DNA of 6,712 bases from Gammaproteobacteria bacterium (GCA_012800475.1 JAAZJF010000290.1:1-6712); one strand, 5' to 3'; shown: positions 1 to 6,203, numbered from the stretch's first letter. The notes: generated by a model not told the origin, from the letters alone. Made by a program: numbers and translations.

Positions 1-536
1 GGCAAACTGTGCTCACTTAGAAAACTTAAGGCTTGGGTACACAGCTCGCGCAAGCGCAGTTGTGTCAGCCCTTCCGTGGTGGGGTAAATAGCCGTCAGGG
101 TGCTGTGTAAGGGGGTTTCTTCTGCAGGATTATGGATGCGGTATTCAGGATGGTAGATTTCTAAGCCTGTTGCACCGGGGCGTACTTCGCCATAGCAGCG
201 CACCTGCACACCTCTTTCTAAGGTGTTTTTTTGCGCCATACTAAAGTGAAAAAAGCGCAAGGTTAAACCGCCGCTGCCATCTTGAATACGGACTAATAAA
301 CTGCGGCGCTTACCCATTACGATATTGGCCGCCATCACGGTACCCACCACCACAGCATCTTGCCCTGGGCGTAGCGCACCAATGGGCGTAATACGGGTGC
401 GGTCTTGGTAACGCGAGGGTAGATGAAACAGCAGATCTTGCAGATTATCGATGCCGACTTTAGCCAGCTTTTCAGCCATCGCAGGCCCCACGCCCTTGAG
501 CGTGGTCACCGGAGTGTGCACCAATAAAACACTCAT
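1..536 (-). CDS. recG: ATP-dependent DNA helicase RecG, N-terminal part (cut by left window edge)
   Basis: RecG is a superfamily 2 double-strand DNA translocase that remodels stalled replication forks and branch-migrates Holliday junctions. The window holds its first 178 codons; the family is usually about 690 residues, so the helicase motor lies outside. Visible marks are the N-terminal LKGVGPAMAEKLAKVGI (residues 13-29), the LQDLLFHLPSRYQDRTR block (32-48), and the OB-fold wedge domain with RRSLLVRIQDGSG (77-89), LRFFHFS (93-99), GLEIYHPEYR (124-133) and YPTTEGLTQLRLREL (151-165), all typical of RecG. The ATG at 536 is chosen because it begins just before the conserved block. It starts 2 bases after the oxyR stop codon with only a weak ribosome binding site, which suggests translational coupling. 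The oxyR-recG operon is known from Pseudomonas aeruginosa. No frameshift is seen in the visible part. Confidence 0.95.
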   Translation of the reverse strand, partial: MSVLLVHTPVTTLKGVGPAMAEKLAKVGIDNLQDLLFHLPSRYQDRTRITPIGALRPGQDAVVVGTVMAANIVMGKRRSLLVRIQDGSGGLTLRFFHFSMAQKNTLERGVQVRCYGEVRPGATGLEIYHPEYRIHNPAEETPLHSTLTAIYPTTEGLTQLRLRELCTQALSFLSEHSL

Positions 537-538
537 TG

Positions 539-1459
539 TTATGGCTCGATAGCGACTTGTGCAGCATCACATTGACGAATCGCATCAATGAGTACATCAA
601 TAGCTTTGGGGCGTGGAAAGGTGGCTCGCCAAGCGATGGCGACGGTGCGTGTGGGCGCGGGCGCGGTAAAGGGGCGCACTTCAATCACACCTTCAGCATA
701 GCGATGATTATCCACTGCCGATAAAGGCAAGACGGATACCCCTAAACCCGAAGCCACCATATGACGGATCGTTTCTAAGGAACTGGCTTCAATCGTGGTG
801 TAGCGATTATCAGGATTGCCTTGCAAGGTGGTGGGGCAAGCTTCTAATACTTGGTCACGGAAACAGTGGCCTTCGCCGAGCAGTAACAGGCTTTTGTCAT
901 TGAGCATGGTGTTGTCGATGCTGTCTTTTTTCGTCCAAGCGTGATCAGCCGGCAGTAATACGCAAAAGGGTTCTTCATATACAGGCTTGGTCAGTACATC
1001 TGCATCTGCATAAGGCAGCGCAATGATAATCACATCTAATTCACCCTTACGTAATTTTTCACGTAAGACATGGGTGAAATTTTCTTCAATATACAGTGGC
1101 ATTTCCGGCGCACTGCGGTGCAGCAGTGGAATCATTTGCGGAAATAAATACGGCCCCACCGTATAAATAGCACCCACTCTGAGTGGCGCTGCCAGCTGGT
1201 TTTTACCCGCTTGCGCCAGTTCGCGAATGGTTTGTGCCTGTTCGAGCACACGTTGTGCTTGGGCAACGATCGCCTCGCCTACGGGCGTAACACGCACAGC
1301 GCTTTTGCTGCGCTCAAAAATCAGCACGCCTAAATCTTCTTCAAGCTTCTTAACCCCAACCGATAAGGTGGGTTGGCTGATGTGACACATCTCAGCCGCA
1401 CGGCCAAAGTGTTGAGCTTGAGCTAAAGCAACGATGTAACGCAGTTCAGTGAGTGTCAT
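539..1459 (-). CDS. oxyR: OxyR, LysR-family peroxide-sensing transcriptional regulator
   Basis: OxyR is a cytoplasmic regulator that senses H2O2 by forming an intramolecular disulfide and then activates catalase, alkyl hydroperoxide reductase and related genes. From the ATG at 1459 the protein has 306 residues (E. coli 305). An N-terminal winged helix-turn-helix (about 1-60, with HFGRAAEMCHISQPTLSVGVKK) is followed by the LysR substrate-binding fold. The redox pair lies in GEGHCFRDQVLEAC, with cysteines nine residues apart at 199 and 208, exactly the E. coli numbering; His198, Asp202, Thr100 and Thr129 are also present. A TTG at 1465 would add two residues, but the ATG gives the conserved start MTLTELRY and has GGGA upstream. 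recG follows after 2 bases, so co-transcription is likely. OxyR commonly represses itself, and its promoter would lie in the divergent gap to the right. Confidence 0.96.
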   Translation of the reverse strand: MTLTELRYIVALAQAQHFGRAAEMCHISQPTLSVGVKKLEEDLGVLIFERSKSAVRVTPVGEAIVAQAQRVLEQAQTIRELAQAGKNQLAAPLRVGAIYTVGPYLFPQMIPLLHRSAPEMPLYIEENFTHVLREKLRKGELDVIIIALPYADADVLTKPVYEEPFCVLLPADHAWTKKDSIDNTMLNDKSLLLLGEGHCFRDQVLEACPTTLQGNPDNRYTTIEASSLETIRHMVASGLGVSVLPLSAVDNHRYAEGVIEVRPFTAPAPTRTVAIAWRATFPRPKAIDVLIDAIRQCDAAQVAIEP

Positions 1460-1553
1460 AGCCAATTCCCATTAGGATTGTGGTTAGCATAGCTGTTACA
1501 TTAAATTGTGACCAATGATTCTGATAGTTAGTGCAATGATGGAGTGATATGTA
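1460..1553. promoter_or_regulatory. Divergent promoter region between oxyR and the SDR gene
   Basis: This 94-bp gap must hold the promoters of oxyR (leftward) and of the SDR gene (rightward). For oxyR a weak candidate on the minus strand is TTGGTC (1510-1515) with TATGCT (1486-1491), spacer 18. GGAG at 1541-1544, nine bases before the ATG at 1554, is the likely ribosome binding site of the SDR gene. ATAG tetrads occur at 1489-1492 and 1524-1527, but neither has the CTAT partner at the spacing of the E. coli OxyR consensus, so no OxyR site is claimed. That both genes start here is certain; the exact elements are inference. Confidence 0.45.
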
Positions 1554-2405
1554 ATGCATAAGCAGGTCCGAGTGGTCGTAGTGGGCTGTGGTGATATCGG
1601 GAGTCGTGTTGCAGTTTTATTGCAGCAACAGGGTTGGTTAGTGCATGGTTTGCGCCGTACAACTGCGCATTTACCTGCGCAAATCCTACCCATTGCTGCG
1701 GATATGCAGCAGCCACAATGTCCAGCAGATTGGCCGCAGCAACCCATTGATTATGTTGTGTATGCCATGGCTGCACAGCGCATGGACGCACAAGGTTATC
1801 AACAGGCTTATGTGCAAGGTCAGCGCCACTTATACAGTTGGTTAGCGCAGCATCAACAACAGCCCAAGCGTGTGGTTTTTGTATCCAGCACCGGTGTGTA
1901 TGGACAAAACGATGACAGCTGGATCGATGAGCAATCGCCGACAGAGCCCGCCCGCTGGGCTGGACAGATTATGTTAGAAGCTGAGCAATGTGCTGCTCAG
2001 AGTGGTCATCCAGCCACCGCTGTACGCTTGAGCGGAATTTATGGACCGGGGCGGCATATGCTGATTGATCGTGTACGTGCAGGCTATCATGCGCCACATT
2101 TACACAGTTTTACCAACCGTATTCATGCGGATGATGCCGCTGCGCTGATCGCAAAAGTACTGCTCGTGGATGCACAAGGGCAGGCCGTTGAGCCCATCTA
2201 TATCGGTGTGGATAACGAGCCTGTGGAGCAGGCTGAGGTGGTGGCATGGCTCCAGCAGCGTTTAGGTGTCAGCAGTGTTGCCGAGTGTATTCTTAAGCCC
2301 CGTTCGGGCAGTAAGCGTTGCAGTAATGCGCGTGCGCGAGCATTAGGATGGACGCCACGTTACCCAAGCTTTCGAGAAGGTTATGCGGCGCAGTTGGCTG
2401 AATAG
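1554..2405 (+). CDS. SDR-superfamily NAD(P)-dependent epimerase/dehydratase-like protein (YeeZ type)
   Basis: This 283-residue, soluble-looking protein has a Rossmann fold of the extended/atypical SDR kind; substrate and reaction are unknown. The dinucleotide loop GCGDIGSR is at 11-18 (GxGxxG), after a hydrophobic first strand. RVVFVSSTGVYG (106-117) is the fourth-strand motif of epimerase-like SDRs. RLSGIYGPGR (158-167) and NRIHADD (188-194) are also typical. Where classical members have YxxxK, this one reads RWAGQIMLEAE (134-144), so the catalytic Tyr and Lys are missing, as in atypical SDRs such as E. coli YeeZ. The protein is rich in glutamine (31 of 283), including two QQQ runs. The ATG follows a GGAG at nine bases and the Rossmann loop begins at the expected place. 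It is the only plus-strand gene, divergent from oxyR and convergent with ridA. Function beyond nucleotide binding is not predictable. Confidence 0.88.
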   Translation: MHKQVRVVVVGCGDIGSRVAVLLQQQGWLVHGLRRTTAHLPAQILPIAADMQQPQCPADWPQQPIDYVVYAMAAQRMDAQGYQQAYVQGQRHLYSWLAQHQQQPKRVVFVSSTGVYGQNDDSWIDEQSPTEPARWAGQIMLEAEQCAAQSGHPATAVRLSGIYGPGRHMLIDRVRAGYHAPHLHSFTNRIHADDAAALIAKVLLVDAQGQAVEPIYIGVDNEPVEQAEVVAWLQQRLGVSSVAECILKPRSGSKRCSNARARALGWTPRYPSFREGYAAQLAE

Positions 2406-2407
2406 CT

Positions 2408-2438
2408 CAGCATCTGTGCACCGCATGCACACGGGCTG
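2408..2438. terminator. Hairpin between convergent SDR gene and ridA, likely bidirectional terminator
   Basis: An inverted repeat exactly fills the space between the two convergent stop codons. The outer arms are CAGC (2408-2411) and GCTG (2435-2438); the inner arms are TGTGCA (2415-2420) and TGCACA (2426-2431), with loop CCGCA and a 3x3 internal mismatch. No good T-run follows on either strand, so termination is inferred from position and symmetry rather than from a classic intrinsic terminator. Confidence 0.4.
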
Positions 2439-2819
2439 TTAACCTAAATACACAACCGCATCCATTTCCACGCAGGCATTGCGGGGTAATGAAGCAACAC
2501 CGACAGCTGCGCGTGCTGGGTATGGCGCGCTAAAGTAACGGCCCATCACTTCATTGAGAGCAGCAAAGTTACCTAAATCAGTTAAGAAAATATTGAGCTT
2601 CACAATATCGTTAAGTGATCCACCGGCTGCTTCAGTGACGGCTTTTAAGTTCTCAAACACTTGTACAGCCTGCTGCTCAAAGCCTTCAACCATCTCCATG
2701 GTGACGGGGTTGAGTGGGATTTGTCCTGACAGATACACCGTGTTTTCCACGCGCACAGCTTGTGAATAGGTACCGATGGCTGCGGGTGCATTTTTAGTAC
2801 TGATAATGGTTTTACTCAT
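2439..2819 (-). CDS. ridA: RidA family 2-iminobutanoate/2-iminopropanoate deaminase
   Basis: RidA (YjgF/YER057c/UK114 family) hydrolyses reactive enamine/imine intermediates, such as 2-aminoacrylate released by PLP enzymes like threonine and serine dehydratase, and so protects other PLP enzymes. It acts as a cytoplasmic homotrimer. The 126-residue length is typical (E. coli 128). The start MSKTIISTKNAPAAIGTYSQ, the SGQIP motif (31-35) and PARAAVGVASLPRNACVEMDAV (101-122, with a break in exact conservation) fit the family. Tyr18, Arg103 and Glu118 match the E. coli active-site Tyr17, Arg105 and Glu120. The cysteine at E. coli position 107 is alanine here, which is tolerated in the family. GGAG sits seven bases before the ATG. 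It lies 75 bases downstream of spoT on the same strand, a linkage also found in Pseudomonas, so it may share the spoT transcript. Confidence 0.95.
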   Translation of the reverse strand: MSKTIISTKNAPAAIGTYSQAVRVENTVYLSGQIPLNPVTMEMVEGFEQQAVQVFENLKAVTEAAGGSLNDIVKLNIFLTDLGNFAALNEVMGRYFSAPYPARAAVGVASLPRNACVEMDAVVYLG

Positions 2820-2846
2820 AAAGGGACTCCGTTATATAGACAATCC

Positions 2847-2881
2847 GCAGGCTTAGGCCCGTAGCGCAAGCTCTAAGCTGC
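2847..2881 (-). other. Stem-loop in the spoT-ridA gap
   Basis: GCAG (2847-2850) plus CTTAG (2852-2856) pairs with CTAAG (2873-2877) plus CTGC (2878-2881), giving nine base pairs with one bulged base (2851) and a 16-base loop. The loop itself contains AGC-GCAA-GCT, a mini-hairpin with a GNRA-type tetraloop. It begins 13 bases after the spoT stop. No T-run follows on the minus strand, so it looks more like an RNA-processing or 3'-end-stabilising structure than an intrinsic terminator. The role is inference. Confidence 0.35.
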
Positions 2882-2894
2882 ACGATTCAGGTGG

Positions 2895-5009
2895 TTAAGC
2901 GCGTGTGCGGGTAATGCGAGATACGCCAGGCAAGGCTCGTAATTTACGGATAATGCGGGCCAAATGCACTCGATCGGTGACACTGATACCCAGTTGAATC
3001 ACACTGATACGTCCATCACGCTCATCCACATTGATTTTATCAATATTGGCATCGGCTTCGCTGATGGTACTGGCCAGTAGAGCAATTAAGCCGCGCTGAT
3101 GGGCCAGTTCAATACGCAATTCTACGTTGAACTCGCTATCAATATCCTTCGCCCAAGTCAGCGGCACACACTTTTCAGGATTATTGCGCACATCACTGAT
3201 GTTTTTACAGCTGTCACGGTGCACAACCATGCCTTTGCCAGCAGATAGATGCCCTACAATTAAGTCACCAGGGATGGGTGTGCAGCAGCGTGCATAGTTC
3301 AGTACTAAGCCTTCGGTACCGCGGATCACCAGAGGGCCATCGGCTGCTAAAGGGTTGATATCGGCGTTGTCAGTCGATAACAAGCGACGCGCGACAACGT
3401 GTGCCGTGCGATTACCTAAGCCAATATCTTCCAGCAGATCATCGCGCTCGTCTTGATGGTACTCCTTGAGTAACACCTCTAGACGCGCAGTCGATACATC
3501 TTCAAAGCGCGCACCGAGATTATCTAAAGCTTTACTGAGCAAGCGCAAACCTAAATTGACCGACTCTTCACGGCGCTGTTGTTTGAGCGCGTGACGAATA
3601 TGAGTACGGGCTTTACCTGTCACCACAAAATTAAGCCAATTGGGATTGGGCTGCGTATTGGGTGCGGTAATCACTTCAACGGTGGCACCGCTTTCCAGTG
3701 CTTGTGATAAAGGCGCTAAACGACGGTTCACACGACACGCGATGCAAGTGTTACCCACATCGGTGTGCACGGCGTACGCAAAATCGACGGGTGTTGAGCC
3801 TTTTGGCAGCTCCATGATGCGGCCTTTGGGCGTGAACACATAGACTTCATCAGGGAATAAATCAATTTTAACGTTTTCAATAAATTCTAAGGAGTTACCC
3901 GCATTTTGCTGCAGTTCGAGTAAACCTTTGACCCACTGGCGCGCGCGCGCGTGGTTATTACGACGGCCTTCGCCTTCTTCGGTTTTGTACAACCAGTGCG
4001 CAGCAATACCGTTGTTGGCCAGCTCTTCCATTTCTCGCGTACGGATTTGAATCTCAATGGGTACACCGTGCATACCAAATAAAGTGGTGTGCAGTGATTG
4101 ATAGCCATTGGCTTTAGGGATCGCAATGTAATCCTTAAAGCGTCCAGGGAAGGGCTTGTACAAATTATGCACAGCACCAAGTACGCGATAACAAGTGTCG
4201 ACTTTATCCACCACGATACGAAAAGCATACACATCCATAATTTCATTGAATGCTTTACGCTTGCCACGCATTTTTTGATAAATGCTATACAGATGTTTTT
4301 CACGACCACTGACTTCGCCAGGTAAACCTTCGCGTTCTAAGCAGTGGGTGATGGATTCTTGAATTTTGTTAACAATTTCTTTGCGGTTGCCGCGTGAGCT
4401 TTTGACGGCCGATTGAATGCGTGATGCACGCATCGGGTACATGGCTTTAAAACCCAGATCTTCAAACTCAGCATAGATGCGATTCATCCCCAAACGGTTG
4501 GCGATGGGTGCATATATTTCTAGGGTTTCTTTAGCAATACGGCGGCGTTTTTCTGGATTGAGTGCGCCCAGCGTGCGCATGTTGTGTAAGCGGTCAGCGA
4601 GCTTAACGAGAATCACACGAATATCGCGTGCCATCGCCATCGCCATTTTCTGAAAGTTTTCCGCTTGGGCTTCAGCTTTAGTACCGAATTTCATTTGTGT
4701 GAGCTTAGTCACACCATCCACAAGCTCCGCCACACTGTCCCCAAATTGGGCAACAATGGCTTCCTTAGGAATACCGGTATCTTCAATCACGTCATGCAGC
4801 ATGGCTGCCATCAAACTCTGATGGTCCATATGCATATCGGCTAAAATGGTCGCTACAGCCAGCGGGTGAGTCACATAATGCTCACCGCTGCTGCGCAACT
4901 GACCATCATGCGCTTGCTCGGCATAATAATAGGAGCGGCGCACTGCATTGACTTGGTCAGCGCTTAAATAAGTCGATAATTGCCCAGATAGGCGATCTAA
5001 AGCAGGCAT
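2895..5009 (-). CDS. spoT: Bifunctional (p)ppGpp synthetase/hydrolase SpoT (RelA/SpoT family)
   Basis: SpoT makes and degrades the alarmone (p)ppGpp, setting the stringent response to fatty-acid, carbon and other starvation. The 704-residue length is normal (E. coli 702). Domains in order: the HD hydrolase (about 20-160) with His48 in THPLAV, the pair His72-Asp73 in LHDVIED, and Asp139 in KLADRLHNMRTL; the synthetase (about 235-345) with GREKHLYSIYQKM (235-247), RFKD (290-293), YQSLHTTLFG and EIQIRTREMEE; the TGS domain (about 384-450); a Cys-containing region with CCTPIPGD (575-582) and VHRDSC (596-601); and a C-terminal ACT domain (about 628-702). RFKD is the RxKD signature of bifunctional enzymes, as opposed to ExDD in RelA, and all HD residues are present, so hydrolase activity is expected. 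It has an unusually strong ribosome binding site and follows rpoZ after 67 bases, as in the gmk-rpoZ-spoT cluster. Confidence 0.97.
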   Translation of the reverse strand: MPALDRLSGQLSTYLSADQVNAVRRSYYYAEQAHDGQLRSSGEHYVTHPLAVATILADMHMDHQSLMAAMLHDVIEDTGIPKEAIVAQFGDSVAELVDGVTKLTQMKFGTKAEAQAENFQKMAMAMARDIRVILVKLADRLHNMRTLGALNPEKRRRIAKETLEIYAPIANRLGMNRIYAEFEDLGFKAMYPMRASRIQSAVKSSRGNRKEIVNKIQESITHCLEREGLPGEVSGREKHLYSIYQKMRGKRKAFNEIMDVYAFRIVVDKVDTCYRVLGAVHNLYKPFPGRFKDYIAIPKANGYQSLHTTLFGMHGVPIEIQIRTREMEELANNGIAAHWLYKTEEGEGRRNNHARARQWVKGLLELQQNAGNSLEFIENVKIDLFPDEVYVFTPKGRIMELPKGSTPVDFAYAVHTDVGNTCIACRVNRRLAPLSQALESGATVEVITAPNTQPNPNWLNFVVTGKARTHIRHALKQQRREESVNLGLRLLSKALDNLGARFEDVSTARLEVLLKEYHQDERDDLLEDIGLGNRTAHVVARRLLSTDNADINPLAADGPLVIRGTEGLVLNYARCCTPIPGDLIVGHLSAGKGMVVHRDSCKNISDVRNNPEKCVPLTWAKDIDSEFNVELRIELAHQRGLIALLASTISEADANIDKINVDERDGRISVIQLGISVTDRVHLARIIRKLRALPGVSRITRTRA

Positions 5010-5012
5010 AGC

Positions 5013-5021
5013 TCACCTCCT
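5013..5021 (-). promoter_or_regulatory. Strong ribosome binding site of spoT
   Basis: On the minus strand the bases read AGGAGGTGA, complementary over nine positions to the 3' end of 16S rRNA, and lie three bases before the ATG at 5009 when the full nine-base match is counted. It settles the spoT start and is clearly stronger than the sites of its neighbours. Confidence 0.8.
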
Positions 5022-5065
5022 GGTAGCAATAGAGTCTTATTCTCGCAAATAACGAACGGCACGCG

Positions 5066-5078
5066 GATCAGCGTGATC
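5066..5078. repeat. Short perfect inverted repeat at the end of rpoZ
   Basis: GATCA (5066-5070) and TGATC (5074-5078) flank GCG. The repeat overlaps the rpoZ stop codon (5077-5079). It is short and has no T-run after it. It could be an mRNA fold separating rpoZ from spoT, or chance. Confidence 0.3.
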
Positions 5079-5328
5079 AGTTGTCGTCAAATGCGGCAAA
5101 TAAAGGTTCTTCAGCTGTTAGAGCTTCTTCTTCAGCAATAACGGCATCGCTGATTAAGCCCGCAGCAATTTCACGTAAGGCTAAAACAGTCGGCTTATCA
5201 TTTTCAACCGGTACTTTAGGCTCTTTACCACCCGTGGCTAATTGGCGTGAGCGCTTGGTAGCCAGCATCACTAAAGCAAAACGGTTTTCAACGTTTTCTA
5301 GGCAATCTTCAACAGTAACGCGAGCCAT
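5077..5328 (-). CDS. rpoZ: DNA-directed RNA polymerase subunit omega
   Basis: Omega binds the beta' subunit, helps RNA polymerase assembly and, in E. coli, forms part of a ppGpp-binding site on the enzyme; this fits its place beside spoT. The protein is 83 residues (E. coli 91). It opens with MARVTVEDCLENVENRF, and the conserved LVMLATKRSRQLATGGKEP and NDKPTVLALREIAAGLI blocks follow. An in-frame ATG at 5379 would add 17 residues, but those do not belong to the family, lie inside the leader hairpin, and lack a good ribosome binding site. The ATG at 5328 has GAGGA about six bases upstream and gives the universal MARVTV start. The C-terminus ends at EEPLFAAFDDN, a few residues shorter than in Pseudomonas as I recall it; this acidic tail varies. 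spoT follows after 67 bases. Confidence 0.96.
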   Translation of the reverse strand: MARVTVEDCLENVENRFALVMLATKRSRQLATGGKEPKVPVENDKPTVLALREIAAGLISDAVIAEEEALTAEEPLFAAFDDN

Positions 5329-5340
5329 AGTATTCCTCAC

Positions 5341-5368
5341 AAAAAAAGCAGCACCAGCATAATGGTGC
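5341..5368 (-). terminator. Terminator-like hairpin in the rpoZ leader (gmk-rpoZ gap)
   Basis: On the minus strand GCACCA (5368-5363), a six-base loop TTATGC and TGGTGC (5356-5351) form a perfect 6-bp stem, followed after TGC by seven T (5347-5341). This is the form of an intrinsic terminator for gmk. It ends only 12 bases before the rpoZ ATG, leaving room for the GAGGA ribosome binding site but not for a promoter. Transcripts reaching rpoZ must therefore cross it, so it may act as a partial terminator or attenuator. Confidence 0.65.
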
Positions 5369-5389
5369 AAAATAAACACAGTTTAAAAA

Positions 5390-5425
5390 ATCATATATGA
5401 CAAATAAAGCCCAAGGCTCAGTCAA
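5390..5425 (-). promoter_or_regulatory. Possible rpoZ-spoT promoter upstream of the leader hairpin
   Basis: Minus-strand TATGAT (5395-5390) matches five of six bases of a sigma-70 -10 box and lies in an AT-rich stretch that includes the 10-bp palindrome TCATATATGA (5391-5400). TTGACT (5425-5420) resembles a -35 box, but the 24-base spacer is too long for a standard pair. A promoter here is expected only because the downstream hairpin leaves no other place for one in the gap. Weak evidence. Confidence 0.22.
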
Positions 5426-5440
5426 TCATACAGGTATAGG

Positions 5441-6058
5441 CTATCGTAGCAGGTCGCAGAGTAGTTGTGTGTGACGTTTTTGCTGCGTCGCTAGCAGGAG
5501 CTGGTTGGAGCGAAATATCGCCAGCAAATCTTGCAGTGCTGTCGCGAAGTCATCATTAATCACAATATAGTCATATTCGACATAATGGCTCATTTCTGTG
5601 ATGGCTTGTTGCATGCGTGTCTCAATCACATCGTCAGCATCTTGGCCGCGATTGTGCAGGCGTTGGCGCAGATCTTTATGTGTGGGAGGCAAAATAAAGA
5701 TCGATTGCGCTTCAGGCATTAACTTGCGCACTTGTTGCGCACCTTGCCAGTCAATTTCCAGAATTAAATCGTAGCCTTTGGCGAGTGTTTCCTTCACCCA
5801 AGTGTGCGATGTGCCGTAGAGGTTGCCAAAGACTTCAGCGTGCTCAAGGAAATCGCCTTGTTCGAGCATGCTGATGAAGGCATCACGCTTAGTGAAGTGG
5901 TAGTTAACGCCATCCACTTCACCTGGACGAATCGTGCGAGTCGTGTGTGAAACCGACACACGCACTTGCGCCATGATATCAATTAAGGCTTTAACTAAGC
6001 TTGTTTTCCCCGCACCGGATGGCGCCGAGACAATATAAAGCGTACCCGTCGTGGTCAT
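5441..6058 (-). CDS. gmk: Guanylate kinase
   Basis: Guanylate kinase transfers phosphate from ATP to GMP giving GDP, an essential step in GTP supply and so in supply of the (p)ppGpp precursors. The 205-residue length is typical (E. coli 207). The P-loop SAPSGAGKTS is at 11-20. The GMP-binding segment is SHTTRTIRPGEVDGVNYHF (37-55), followed by GNLYGTS (78-84) and EIDWQGAQQV (101-110, the Walker B-like strand), then the lid-region arginines in LRQRLHNRG (130-138) and ETRMQQA (146-152). The ATG at 6058 has AGGT about seven bases upstream and starts right before the P-loop strand. It leads the gmk-rpoZ-spoT cluster; a terminator-like hairpin separates it from rpoZ. In Pseudomonas yicC is near gmk; here a CbiX-like gene is upstream instead. 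Confidence 0.97.
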   Translation of the reverse strand: MTTTGTLYIVSAPSGAGKTSLVKALIDIMAQVRVSVSHTTRTIRPGEVDGVNYHFTKRDAFISMLEQGDFLEHAEVFGNLYGTSHTWVKETLAKGYDLILEIDWQGAQQVRKLMPEAQSIFILPPTHKDLRQRLHNRGQDADDVIETRMQQAITEMSHYVEYDYIVINDDFATALQDLLAIFRSNQLLLATQQKRHTQLLCDLLR

Positions 6059-6160
6059 GCAATACCTACATAATGTTCAAAGCAGTGCATGTTGCACATA
6101 ACTTGCTAGGCGTACCTGCTGGTACGCGCACAAGCTCAGTGATGCGATCACACACTGCAT
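6059..6160 (-). promoter_or_regulatory. gmk leader region rich in inverted repeats
   Basis: This non-coding stretch upstream of gmk holds three inverted repeats: GTGCA-TGT-TGCAC (6085-6097), the stable stem described separately at 6110-6127, and GTGAT-GCG-ATCAC (6139-6151). None has a T-run on the minus strand, so they are better explained as folds of the gmk mRNA leader or protein-binding palindromes than as terminators. No known riboswitch was recognised, and no convincing sigma-70 promoter pair was found. Confidence 0.35.
6110..6127 (-). other. Perfect 7-bp hairpin about 50 bases upstream of gmk
   Basis: GCGTACC (6110-6116) and GGTACGC (6121-6127) pair perfectly around a four-base loop, with five G-C pairs out of seven. 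It lies 51 bases before the gmk ATG, and CCTAGCAAG follows on the minus strand rather than a T-run. It could be a leader RNA structure or a palindromic binding site. Confidence 0.5.
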
Positions 6161-6203
6161 TAAAAAAGAATAGGCATATTCTAGCAGCATTTACGGTGCT
6201 GCT
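6161..6203 (-). terminator. Tandem hairpins with T-run after the CbiX-like gene
   Basis: On the minus strand AGCAGCA (6203-6197) pairs with TGCTGCT (6189-6183) around a seven-base loop. It is directly followed by a second stem, AGAATA (6182-6177) with TATTCT (6172-6167), loop TGCC, running into six T (6167-6162). The first stem is strong and the second AT-rich, but stem plus T-run, 39 bases after the stop codon at 6242, is consistent with an intrinsic terminator that separates this gene from gmk. TAGAAT (6183-6178) also resembles a -10 box, without a convincing -35. Confidence 0.5.

Noticed and set aside
708..716. TTATCCACT, one mismatch from a DnaA box (also TTATCAACA at 1796-1804)
   Set aside because: Single near-matches inside coding sequence, not clustered and without AT-rich repeats, so no replication origin is supported.
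1496..1791. Two overlapping minus-strand frames opposite the SDR gene start
   Set aside because: Both are antisense to a well-supported Rossmann-fold coding region and show no family features.
3887..4309. Open frame of 140 codons on the minus strand within spoT, in another frame
   Set aside because: It lies fully inside spoT, whose domains are continuous; its product has no recognisable motif and a biased composition typical of a shadow frame.
5081..5362. Open frame of 93 codons on the plus strand opposite rpoZ
   Set aside because: It is antisense to the clearly real omega gene, low in complexity (Ser/Ala rich) and has no family motif.
5329..5379. In-frame 17-residue N-terminal extension of omega from an ATG at 5379
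   Set aside because: The residues fall in the terminator hairpin and leader, and the universal omega start MARVTV with its ribosome binding site is at 5328.
5408..5418. AGCC-CAA-GGCT mini-hairpin after gmk
   Set aside because: Only four pairs and no clean T-run; the stronger hairpin at 5351-5368 is the better terminator.
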